From Lutjanus erythropterus (taxonomy: Eukaryota > Chordata > Actinopteri > Lutjaniformes > Lutjanidae), in NCBI GenBank assembly GCA_020091685.1, contig CM034594.1, forward strand, positions 40,928,015 to 40,992,014: a stretch of DNA of 64,000 nt, written 5' to 3'. Below, one piece after another: positions 11,600 to 21,473 of the stretch (positions within the stretch are counted from its first letter, which is position 1; the number at the start of each line of letters is the position of its first letter). Position numbers and translations under genes: made by a program. The notes under the pieces were generated by a model. It ran no database searches, was not told where the DNA came from, and worked only from the letters and a program-made list of their open reading frames with translations.

Positions 11600-14500
11600 G
11601 TGAGACTGCAGATCAAATACAACATCACAGATCTCACCTCTCCCTCTTAAAGCCTGCAGGACAAATCTGTCAACACCGTCTCATTCAGCCCTCTCATCAT
11701 TACGACAATTATTACCCCCCACAAAGCATTTCGACTCAGTTGTCTGCAAACTTCCAGAATTTGAGGTGTTAAACACTGTGTTTAGAAAGAGCTGCCATTG
11801 TGAAAGTGAGGACATCATTTTTGAGACAGTCGATCACTGTATCCTCATATGTGACTTTGATAATTAAGGTTAGGACTCAAAGGCTTAGCTCTTTACTTAC
11901 TGTGTTCATACACTGCCTTAAAACTTTAAGTTGACTGAATTTGAAAAGACAAGTTGAAGTAATTTTGTAACAATTCAAAACAAGTAAACTTATTTTCACG
12001 CTGGTGAAGAAGACACAAACACATTTGATTTCCTTTTACATTTTCTCAGTTTGAAAAGTCAGTTCTTTGTTTCACACGAAGAATTTCTGGCTGCAGCTGG
12101 AGCAGCCTGTTGGAGACACTTTGTCCCAGAATTGGCACAAAGACAACATTTGAAACTGAATTTATTAAGGTTGAACTGTAAGGGGGAAAGGACTGAATTC
12201 AATGCTACCCATCCAGCAAAGTTTGGTTGAAAAGACATTGACTGCCAGTCGTTTAAGAAACTTTTGATTTTGGCTAAAAGTGAACAATGAAAATGTCACT
12301 GAAAAGACAACTGTTCATTTACATCCCATCTATGCCTGATTTTGATCGAAAGTGAGAGGTAAAATGGTGTCTTTTTCATGTTGTTGAAAAGACAGCTATT
12401 CAAGGACGTCCCAGCTACGTCCAGTTTTAGTTGAAAGTGAAAGGTGAAAAGTTGTTAAAATAACAGATGGACTAAGCACAGCCGTCTCTTTTTAGGCTAC
12501 ATTTAGGCCAAATCGGACAGATTAAATAGGGTCCAAATTTCAACAACTGTTTTAACATTTATTTTTGACACAAATTTCAGCATTTATTTTTGGCTAAATA
12601 AAGACCATAGAATGACTACATTTAGCCCAAAAGACATCTTTTAAATGATATGTTTGGTGGGTAACCTTCATCATAGTTTGCAGTGTCATATATCATCATA
12701 TATCTTTTCTTCAAACTGTACTCTGCTAATCATTTTTCTTTAGAAACTTACTTTAATGAGTTGCTTGAACTCCATACAGTACATTCACTCAAGTCTTCAT
12801 TTCATTTCATGTTTAAGTTCAGTGGTTTTCTGAAAATAAATACTAGAAATTTTAAGTTTAAGTAACGTAATTACATAAGTAAAGTAAGTAAAGCTTCTAT
12901 ATTTGCTTTAAGACAAAAAAAAAAGACAAAAAGATTAGTTGATTACATTAAATTTGTGTATGATTTTCTACTGTGTACCTGTTTTTCCATTTGTCAGAGG
13001 AACTCCTTTTCCTTGGCGGCTCATTTGAGTTGTGGTGTCCCTCAAGGCTCTGTTCTTGGCCCGCTTCTGTTTTCTTTATGTTGTACATGCTGCCTCTTGG
13101 CCAGAATGATCAAAATCATGATGTGTATTGTCATTTTTATGCTGATTACACTTAGTTATACACGCTATTAAAACCCACAGACCCTAGTAGCCTAGCAAAC
13201 CTCATCAAGCCTGCCTCTCCGATATTAAATCCTGCTTATCCCAAAATTTCGTTAACTTTAACAAGGTCAGTCTGTTCGGTCTCTCAAATTCCATCAGCTC
13301 TTTTGGTTCTAATCTTTTTAGTTTTTCAAATAATATTAAGCATTTTCGGAAATGTTTGATATATGTTTTTCTTTATACTACTATATATTCATATATTATT
13401 TTCTTAATTTAAAAGCTTCATATTCTTCTGTGCAGGGTCTCACATGCTGCCCAGCTACTACGGCATGAGGCGTCCCTTCATCTCAGACTCAGACTTCTGC
13501 TCGTCCAGCAAGCAGTTCTCGCCTGACGTCTATTCATCCTCGTTGGGGGGTAAACCTCTAGGCTGCGAGCCCTCCACCATGACCAGCTACTCCTCCCTCA
13601 TTGACAGCTACTACCCAGAGACCTTCGGTGATTACCGCAGCGCCGCCGCCTTCTCCAGCTCCGGAGGATCCTTCCTGCCTTCGTCGGCCCTCTCATCCCT
13701 GCTGCCTCCCTTCGGTGGAGAGTCCTCGCATTTATTTCTGGTAGGAGAGCAGAGGCTCCCTCTGTGTGAGAGTCTGTGACTGACATGAGTGAAGAGGTGA
13801 TGGAGGTTCTAGAGATAACCATCTAGTTAATACACTGTAAAAACAAAAAAGTTGAGAAAAATCAAATTTCAAGTGTTGAAAAAATTTAATCAACTACTAA
13901 TATTTTGTTGAGATAATTAATTTACATCTCTTCTTTACATAAACTCAAATCTTTCAGGATTAGACAACTCAAAAATTGTATTTAAGAAATATTGTGCAAA
14001 TTAATTGAAGTGTAAGCAAATTATGGTGCAAATTTTATTATTTTTAATTAAACCATTTAGCTTCAGGTAGCAACATAGTGACAAATCAGCTTCCAGCTCA
14101 CTGTGACCAATTTCTGAAATTTTTTTTTTTTTGAGTTTATAAAACTCAAAGATTCACATTTAACTAAAGAAGAAAAGTAAATTCTCTTAAATGAAGAAAA
14201 TAAAGATTATAGTATGACAAAACGTTTTTTAAATTTATTTAACAAGTCAATAATTTGAGTTGGCCTCAAAACTAAAAGTATCTATTGCAGTAAGTTGAAA
14301 TTGAAATTTTGAGTTGTCTCAACTTTTTTTTCTACAATGCCGTACAGTACAGTTGATTTGAGGAATAATATAAATGGCATACTGCCTGCACTTCTGACAT
14401 GAGCAGTCAAGGAAATGAATGAATGAATGATTTGTCTTCTCTCTTGTCTTCCTGTCTCAGAGAGACTCATGGGAGCAGTCAGTTCCAGAGTCAGTATCCC

Positions 14501-14898
14501 AGGTGGAGGTTCTGTGTCAGGACAGCCTGGCCTCCGTCAGCGTCCCGCCCTCCATGCCCAGTCCCGAACCCCCGGGGAGCCCCTCCCAGTACCGCTCGCC
14601 CAGCCGCGGCTCCTCCATGGGCCCCGTCTCCAGCAGCCAGCCGTACACGCTGCACCCCCTGGAGGACGCCCACTACCACCCCTTAACCACCAGCAGCACT
14701 TACCCGGTCCCCTCCACCTCCTTCCCCTGCCCACCTTACATGAGCAGCCCCGTCAGCGACCTGGTGTCCAAGATGGTGACGGAGGAGGCGGCCGACAGCC
14801 ATGCAAGCCTCCCCGCCAATGGCGAGGCTCACTCCTGCTGGGCCAAAGAGGACGGAGTGAGCTCCTGGTCGCCCTATGAGATCAGGAGGGCCTACTGA
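11560..14898 (+). CDS. pou2af2: POU class 2 associating factor 2 (OCA-T1/C11orf53), 5'-partial
   Basis: Three exons (11560-11599, 13436-13740, 14461-14898) join in frame to give 260 residues and a stop. The family is a POU2F3 coactivator acting in the nucleus of tuft-type cells in mammals. Recognition rests on SFVQMPG at the first join, YYGMRRPFISDSDF near the start of the second exon, RDSWEQS across the second join, and the end W-x-x-YE-x-RRAY, which parallels human SYECRRAY as I remember it. The middle is rich in Ser, Pro and Tyr, as expected of an activation region. The N-terminal exon with the Oct-binding peptide was not found in the 11.5 kb upstream, so this is partial. The visible exons start in phase 0, which would fit the phase-0 end of the peptide exon in pou2af3. 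Introns hold a LINE fragment and a TIR element. Identity is secure; the true 5' end is unknown. Confidence 0.9.
11900..12650. repeat. Imperfect tandem repeats in pou2af2 intron
   Basis: Within 12200-12480, GTTGAAAAGACA recurs near 12227, 12298 and 12382, each followed by a diverged block ending in GTTGAAAGTGAAAGG-like strings, a unit of roughly 75-85 bp. The left part (TTTAAGTTGACTGAATTTG) resembles the TTGAG/CTCAA family. No coding content is seen. Confidence 0.55.
12956..13345 (+). mobile_element. LINE reverse-transcriptase fragment in pou2af2 intron
   Basis: Around 13015-13070 one frame reads SCGVPQGSVLGPLLF, a hallmark of non-LTR reverse transcriptases. A second frame reads FYADYT at about 13133, where the catalytic YADD is expected; the second Asp is lost. 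The two motifs are in different frames, so the copy is frameshifted. Weak similarity to the following segment continues to about 13345. The clade is uncertain (L2/Rex1-like). Confidence 0.8.
13436..13740 (+). CDS. pou2af2: pou2af2 exon with YYGMRRPFISDSDF block
   Basis: The acceptor is TTCTGTGCAG and the donor is TTTCTG|GTAGG. The exon opens with two bases completing a Gly codon and ends in phase 0. It encodes the most conserved block of the protein (YYG-x-RRPF-x-SDSDF followed by KQFS-x-DVY), then Ser/Pro/Tyr-rich sequence. Reading past the donor gives an unrelated tail, which supports splicing. Confidence 0.92.
13832..14338. mobile_element. TIR element (ACACTGTAAAAA end) in pou2af2 intron
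   Basis: The left end ACACTGTAAAAACAAAAAAG and GTTGAGAAAA is mirrored at the right by CTCAACTTTTTTTTCTACA. It is AT-rich and non-coding, and related to 8630-9127. It fills most of the 720-bp intron between the last two pou2af2 exons. Confidence 0.75.
14461..14898 (+). CDS. pou2af2: pou2af2 terminal coding exon
   Basis: The acceptor is CTTCCTGTCTCAG. The frame starts R-D-S-W-E-Q-S directly after the previous exon's H-L-F-L, restoring the block found in mammals. The exon is GC-rich compared with its surroundings and encodes Pro/Ser/Tyr-rich sequence, then S-C-W-A-K-E-D-G and the C-terminal YEIRRAY before TGA. GC-rich shadow frames run on both strands here and are not genes. Confidence 0.93.
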   Translation, partial: RDSWEQSVPESVSQVEVLCQDSLASVSVPPSMPSPEPPGSPSQYRSPSRGSSMGPVSSSQPYTLHPLEDAHYHPLTTSSTYPVPSTSFPCPPYMSSPVSDLVSKMVTEEAADSHASLPANGEAHSCWAKEDGVSSWSPYEIRRAY

Positions 14899-15344
14899 AT
14901 GGAGGACGGACCTGAGGTTCCCAATTTATAAGAAGGTGGAGGTTTCACAGACAATTAAACAGTGACCTCAACAAGCACCTGACAGTACAGTGAAAACTCA
15001 CTTAGTCGGACAGCTGTGAGGTGTTGTTGAAAGGACAGTTTCACACATTTATAAGAGAGGATTCGGGTTTGAATAGGAATGTGGTAGCCTGTGTTGAGAA
15101 AGGTGCCTGATTGGTGGAAAATTCCTACTTTTTTTTTTTTTGGAATATGTATCTTTTTTGTTTGTATGAAAAAGAGAGATCAGTGTGGACTTGATCAGAA
15201 AACCATCGCACCCTTAAAACTGAAAACCAAGCAAATATTTAGCGATGTGATAAAGTTGATAAAAAAGTCACTTTCGTGGTGTATAATATGAGGACTTGTG
15301 CTTGCTATGAAAAAAAAAGTTGCATGTTAAAGATCTTAAACTTA
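14899..15344 (+). other. pou2af2 3' untranslated region (extent unknown)
   Basis: This non-repetitive AT-rich sequence follows the stop codon. A close ATTAAA occurs near 14954. The nearest canonical AATAAA (16222-16227) lies beyond a repeat insertion, so the cleavage site cannot be set from sequence alone. Confidence 0.4.
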
Positions 15345-16089
15345 CAGGGTACTTGCATGGACGGATTACGAGGTAATGGGACCCTGGGCACAGGCATGTA
15401 AAAGGCCCCCCGTCCCTCATACAAAGAACCAGACACCCTGACTGAAACAGACACAAAACGATGTGATGCAGTTGAACCACAACTCTTAGAATCTCAGAGA
15501 CACAAAAATGACTTGTTTCTAGTCATTTTGTGACTTTTTGTTGCCATTTTGTTTCTCTATGTGGTTGTTTTGTTTCAACTTGAGGTAATTTTGGGGTTTT
15601 TTGTGATCACTTTGTGGCCATTATGTTTCTCTTTGTGTTTTTTTTTGTTTCTCTTTGCTGTCATTTTGTGTCTCTGGAGTCGTTTTGTGTCTATGTGGTT
15701 ATTTTGTTTCATCTTGAGGTCATTTCATGTCTCTTTGTAGCCATTTTGTGTCTCTTTGTAGTCATTTGTTTCTCGCTATTGTAATTTTGTTTCTTTTTGG
15801 GGTAGGTTTGATTCTCTTTGTTGTCATTCTGGTTTTCTTTGAAGTCATTTGTCTCATTTTGCTGTTGTTTTATGTCTCTTTGTGGTCATTTTATGTCATT
15901 TTGTTGTCTTTTTATGTCTCTTTGTAGTCATTTTGTGGCTCCTTCTGGTTATTTTGTCTCTCTGTCTGGCTGTTTAGTCTCTTTGTAGTAATTTTGCGTC
16001 TCTGTTGTAACTTTGTGTCTTTTTGTCCCCATGGGCCCCTTGGCCTGTGCCCAGGGTGCCTTTTCAGTAATCCATCCATGGGTACCCTG
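15345..16089. mobile_element. TIR element with internal minisatellite
   Basis: The ends are a ~60-bp imperfect inverted repeat: CAGGGTACTTGCATGG at the left and CCATGGGTACCCTG at the right, both also sharing GGGCACAGGC. Between them (about 15500-16025) runs a degenerate array of units such as TTTGTGTCTCTTTGTAGTCA. No transposase is present. It follows the pou2af2 stop codon by 450 bp and may be part of its 3' untranslated region. Confidence 0.78.
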
Positions 16090-16119
16090 CACAACTACCC
16101 ATGGGGGGTAGTTGTGCAG
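16087..16119. repeat. Perfect hairpin, 14-bp arms, 5-nt loop
   Basis: CTGCACAACTACCC and GGGTAGTTGTGCAG are exact complements around ATGGG. It abuts the right end of the TIR/minisatellite element and may mark its insertion scar. Confidence 0.85.
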
Positions 16120-17493
16120 TTGTCGGTTAACTGGAGATAGACTTCCTTTACCTATGCATTCACACACACATCTATCTGCATCCATATGCATCATATGTCC
16201 ACATATTTCTGTTTAGGTGAAAATAAACAGAGCAGTAGATTTTCAAAATGGTGTGAGGTTGATCTTTAGTACATTTATTGTCAGAATAACCAATAAACAG
16301 TGAATTTACATGACAAGACTCCTCCTGACCTGAGTCAACTCTAACTCTTTAATGTCACTTGTTCTGCTTTAGTACCAAAGCTTGACAAAACCTACTGATA
16401 AAAGAAAGACAAAGCCATACATTGACAATTTCAGGATCACTGTGTCATGTATGAAAATATTGTAACAGGATCCTCTTTACTAATACATAGTGTAAATTAA
16501 CCTGCTGTTTAATATCATAACAAATTTTGAAGGGGTTGATGAAGGAGAACAACAGAAAAAAGGGTTTCAACCACTGCTTTAGGAAAAGATTTGCCATTTT
16601 AAGGAGGTTGTTAGGCCTGACTTGCAGAATTACACAAGTGTATATAATTTAGGTAAAGAAAATAAAGTAAATAAATCCATTTAGAGCCTGAAAAGTCTGA
16701 TGAGGGTATTTCTTCAGCCGTCTCATATCATGCGTTGTTTTACTCTCTGCTGGGGAATCTGAAGCTGGAAACACTTTAACCCCATTCAAAAAGAACCATA
16801 TGAATGATTAATAAATGGTTAATAACACATTTTTAAAGCAAACAAAAAAAAACATTAAACAGTCTAACTGGAGTGCTGTCATGGTCTTTGTTTTTTTATT
16901 ATTAACTACAGTAAGAATTCAGCACCCAGTCTTCAAGACTCATTGTCTTTTTATGACACAATTATAACACTATTACATACTGTATTGTAGTTGTAGGCAG
17001 ACATAAGGATGTTTTTTGTGTTTAACAGTTTTTGTTTACAGCTGTGACTCAGTTGCAAAACATGAGTAAAGCTGACACAAACTTTAAAGACAAAGAACGA
17101 ACAGTAAGACATAAAGGCTCCATTAAAACTCTAACAATGTTTGATGTGATGCGAGTCTCTGCTGTTCAGTGTAGATGAATACACTTTTCACTTAAGTGAG
17201 GTCTGTCTGCGTGTTCACAGTGGTGTGTTGGAAATCATTTACAATGCTGTTTCATTTACATGTGGCTAAGTATATGTTAATATCGAAATAAATGATTACT
17301 CTGATAAATGATTTCTAGTAAGGTTATTAATTAGGTTGTAATCATGTTATAAATCATTAATAAGCTGTTATGAGACATTAGATAAAGCAGGCAGCAGTGA
17401 CCTGTTTCTTGCCAAATAGTGAGCTCACATCTACGTGCACTGTTGAGACTCAGATCTGATTGCCTACTTAGCTTAGCATTTATACCTGTCAGC

Positions 17494-18219
17494 TTAAAGG
17501 GATAGTTTGAATTATTTGAAGAGGGGTTATTTGAGGTACTTACTGATAGTCAGTCTATTAGCTGCTTACGTAGGAGAAGCAGAGAGAAGTACTAGCATAG
17601 AAGCTAAGTAATGTATCAGTGCAGACAGGATCAGCAGCAAAAGGTATTTTAGAGGTACGTTATATTTAGAATATTTTGACCATTTTACTTTGCTGTCAGG
17701 CAGCCAATTCTGACCAACCAAACTCCATAGTCAAAATCAGTCATTTTACTTTGCAGAATATGTGAGTTGCTGGTCCACCACTGCCTCAATCCTTTAGTTT
17801 GCTTGTGTTATTGTGTGACTTCGGTGAATCCAAACTATCCTTGTAAAACACCAAAGTCACACAACAATGCAAACAAATGAACCGATCAAGGTTACAGTAG
17901 ACGGGAAACTCCTGTGTTCTGCAAGGTAGAATTATATTACGCTTATATAACAGCGGTTCCCATCAGAAATGACTGTCTAATGGCAAAGTAAAGCAGTGAA
18001 AATATTCTAAATGTAGTACACACTTAAATAGATATTGATTATTATTGGCTAAAATACCTTTTATTGCTGACACTTTCTACAGCTGTTCATTGCTTAGCTT
18101 CTGTGCTGGTACTCTTCTCTGCTTCTGCAAACTACGAGGCGTCTACTGCAGGTAATACACTGACTACAGATAAGTACATCAAACAACCACACTTCAAATA
18201 ATCCAAACTATCCTTTTAA
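17494..18219. mobile_element. TIR element (TTAAAGGGATAGTTTG family)
   Basis: The left end TTAAAGGGATAGTTTGAATT is mirrored by AATCCAAACTATCCTTTTAA. Inside are GAGGTACTTACTGATAGTCAG near the left and TACTGCAGGTAATACACTGA near the right, shared with the copy at 48131. It is non-coding and recognisable as a common fish element. Confidence 0.8.
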
Positions 18220-18674
18220 TCAAATACTTGTTAATAAGTTACTAAAATGTAACCACTGTCAGCGTATCTTAATAGTAAAAAAAATTCATTTGATATAGCA
18301 AATTAACATTCAAATGATCAGGTTCATACACTGAGGTTTTGCATTTTTAACATGCACCGTTATACCATTTGTCAGTAATACATGTTAGTAACTCATTAGA
18401 AGGATTAATTAGTAGTAAGCAATAACTGCCTCTTTCCAAATAGTGAGGCAACATTAATGTATGAATACTGTGTTATAACTTCTTTATAATAATATAATTG
18501 GAAGATCTAATCGATCACACAGCAGTGTTTTAATTGAGAAACTTGATCTCAGTGTGTGTCTTTCAGAGGAATTACTTGTTGATCCAGAAATTAACTGTAA
18601 TCCAAGGATAAATACGGTCTTTATCAGGCCTATTTAATTGGTGACCCAGGGGCTGAATCCGGCACTTCAATGCA

Positions 18675-18785
18675 TTAGTTCCCAACCTGGGGTCTGACAC
18701 CCCCTTAAGGGGGCGCCAAAAATCACAAGGGGCCCCCAAGGCTTTGTCGGCTCTGAGCTCATCAAACATTAGATTTGTCTGTTCA
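18675..18785 (+). repeat. Dispersed fish repeat (TTCCCAACCTGGGG)
   Basis: AGTTCCCAACCTGGGGTCTG, then CCCCCTTAAGGGGGCGCC and AAAAATCACAAGGGG, is a well-known dispersed motif of fish genomes (from memory). The CCCCCTTAAGGGGG palindrome is part of it. Confidence 0.6.
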
Positions 18786-19024
18786 CTAAAAATAACAATT
18801 TGTACAAAAGTCTGTATATGAAACTACTTGAAAAGATAGATTTGTTGTTGTTGCATTATTATTGTTTTGGTCGGGTATATAAGTACATAAGTTACTCTGT
18901 TGGGTTGTTTAAAGATACAATCAATCAAACAATAAGCGTGCTTTAATTCAGCCCTTTGATCATTTTATAAATATGAAAAATGTATATTCTTGTCTAAATA
19001 TTAAAAGGATATATTGTTTCTAGG

Positions 19025-19385
19025 ACTGCAACTAATAATTATTTTTCATTTTCATTACTGATTAATCTTTTGATTACGTTCATGATTAATTGATGAGGTG
19101 TTTGGTCCAGAAAATCTCAGAAAATGATGAAACATGTTGATCACTCTTTCAAAGCTTTAGGTGATGTTCTCAGATGTCTTGTTTTGTTAACAGCCCAGAC
19201 ATATTCAATTTATTGCCATAGAGGAGTAAAGAAACTAAAAAAAAACTCACTTTTGAGAAGCTGAAATCAGAGAATTTCAGAATTTTTTATATAAAAAAAT
19301 ATGCAAAATTATTTATTGGTCATCAGAATAGTTGGCAATGGATTTAATAGTCAATTCATAATCAATTAATTAATTAATTAATTAA
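19025..19385 (+). mobile_element. Dispersed element (GACTGCAACTAATAATTA)
   Basis: It begins GGACTGCAACTAATAATTA and ends in TCAATTCATAATCAATTAATTAA. The interior includes TTTGGTCCAGAAAATCTCAG. A reverse-orientation copy is at 31870-32125. It is non-coding. Confidence 0.7.
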
Positions 19386-19930
19386 TGTAGCTATAATTGT
19401 TTTGCACATTAAAAGTCCTAACTTTACACATCAGGACACAGGAAATGTAAACTTTCACCCCCTTGGCACTTTACTTTTTGTCAGATCTCTGCCCTTCTAA
19501 AAGAATAATTGAATAAGGCTGATATTTTCAGAATTATTCTGGGGAATTGTTTTTGATGATTGCGATCAACTCCCTATTTTTGCTAAAAAAAAAATGTAAC
19601 AATAGGTCTTCTGTAGGATTAATTGTTGGTGTGTAAGAGATGTCAGCTGCTGGAACAGATCTATTAAATTTCACACCAGTGTTTTAATTGAGAAACTCAT
19701 CCAGGAAGAATCATAGGTTCATTTTTAGCTAAAATTCAACTGCAATCAAAGTAAGGGCAAATAATGATTAAATAGGCTTTATGCTGTATGATTGGACACA
19801 TTCACGTGTGCGTTTGTTCCACTTTAAAAAATGTGCTTGAAATTGTTTTTATTTTTGGATCAGGAATAAAAAATGATAGTAAACCCTGCTGACTTGAAGG
19901 CAGACCAGCTGAGGAGAGGTTCTGACTTTT

Positions 19931-19948
19931 GACCACTAGGTGGAGCCC
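19931..19948 (+). promoter_or_regulatory. CTCF-like motif
   Basis: GACCACTAGGTGGAGCCC fits the CTCF core CCASYAGRKGG well. It lies between pou2af2 and pou2af3, 1.5 kb before the latter's first coding exon. Confidence 0.4.
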
Positions 19949-21463
19949 TGACATCACCGCTGCAGCAGCAGGAGAGGAGCTGCTGAGCTGCTGAGCTGCA
20001 ACAAGAGGGAGAAAATGTCTGAATGTAACGGAGGAACAGAGGAGAGAAGTTTTCATATAGCAATAATGTAATGAAGAGGGAACTTTATGAATAACCTGGG
20101 AGGGCAAAAATGAAATAAACGTTTGAAATCAGTCAGAATCTTAAATATTCTTAATGGAGTGAGGATGCTATTACTGCTAACACTGCTCCTGCAAATAATA
20201 ATAATCATTTAGTTATAGTAATAATAATAATTACAGCCTAACAATCATAATAATTGCAGTAATAATACCCTAACACTGCTATTTGATGACTAACGTTTGA
20301 GCAGTTTGAGAGACTACATTGCTCCAGATGTTTACATCTGGATTAATGGGCTGTAATTAATGTAAAATGTTTGTATTTTGTTGTTATGTCTAATAATTTA
20401 GTTACTTTTCATGTACACCCACCATCTAAAAGAAATGAAAGTCTGTTGCAACGATCAAATAAAGTCTGGTGAGGACATGCTGCTGCTGTCTGGTGCACAG
20501 AAAGAGCAGCAAAGTTCTTAAAGTAATTTTCTATGAATTATTTAAAAACAAAAAAAACCAAAAAAAAACCAAAAAGAGTTTTAACGTTTATCACTTAAAT
20601 CAAATTAGTCTGGATGGAAATGGTTTGGCGCTGGATTAAGATCTAAATATTAAGACACACTTCACTGAGAGGAACTCCACTGGCAAAATGTTCATCATTG
20701 TGGGATAAAGTTGTATTTTTAAAACTTAAAAGTGTCTAAAAGTCTCCTTTAGTTTCCTCCTGCAGCCCTGAGAAGATGAGTGCGCTCAGAGCACTTGCTG
20801 CAGGAGCTCCAGGCCTGCGATGGCAAAGATGGCTACTGCCCTTTGCCACGCCCACTTCTATCCCACTATTATGCGTTTTTCTGTGAAATAAAGCTTAAAA
20901 ATATATTTGATGGTATTGTTAAGATGCTGAGTGGCCGCAGTGAACGTGTGGTCTCCAAAATGACGTGAATTGCGGTGTTAAATTGCGCACAAGAGGCAAC
21001 CAGTGCTGTAGTGCTTAATGAGGGGGTGTGATGCTCTGATATTGCAAAAGGATGATAAAATTAATAAAAGTATGGTTTCTTTTCGGTCAAAGTGTAAAAT
21101 ACTATTATATTACATTAAAGTGGAACTTATACAATGTCTATGCGTAGTGATTTTTGTTGAAAAATCGATATAAGTCTGTTGCCTCTGAATATTCAAATTG
21201 AAAGTAACGCGCAATCAAATCATTGTCAAATCATTGAGTTCTAGGGGTTTTAAATAGTAGGCATGGAGGGAGAAAATCTCAAACTAATATGTCCCCAGCT
21301 ATATTACAATATTGTTGTATGCTCTGACTCTACTGTAAGACATTTGTGTTGAGATTTTTGGAGACTTTTGCACAAATTTCGTTCTTGGCCATTTTGCTGA
21401 GGCAGAAAAGGACGTTGTGGAGTCCCACAGGTCTTCTCCAGGCAGCACCTCTTCATCTCAGCC

Positions 21464-21473
21464 ATGATGTCTG
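21464..21473 (+). CDS. pou2af3: pou2af3 first coding exon (ATG ATG TCT G)
   Basis: Only ten coding bases precede the donor G|GTGAGT. Joined to 23413 they read M-M-S-D-K-P-K-V-Y-Q-G, matching the human start M-S-E-K-P-K as remembered. The out-of-frame ATG at 23384 just before exon 2 does not enter the family frame, which favours this start. Confidence 0.8.

Larger units (their letters stand above)
16120..21463. other. Intergenic pou2af2-pou2af3, no gene outside listed repeats
   Basis: It is repeat-rich and AT-rich. A GC-richer patch at 20760-20900 has short frames but no family match. The 200 bp before 21464 should contain pou2af3 promoter and 5' untranslated sequence; no TATA box is evident. 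Confidence 0.55.

Noticed and set aside
15500-16025. CRISPR-like repetition
   Set aside because: Units are degenerate, without unique spacers, and the genome is vertebrate.
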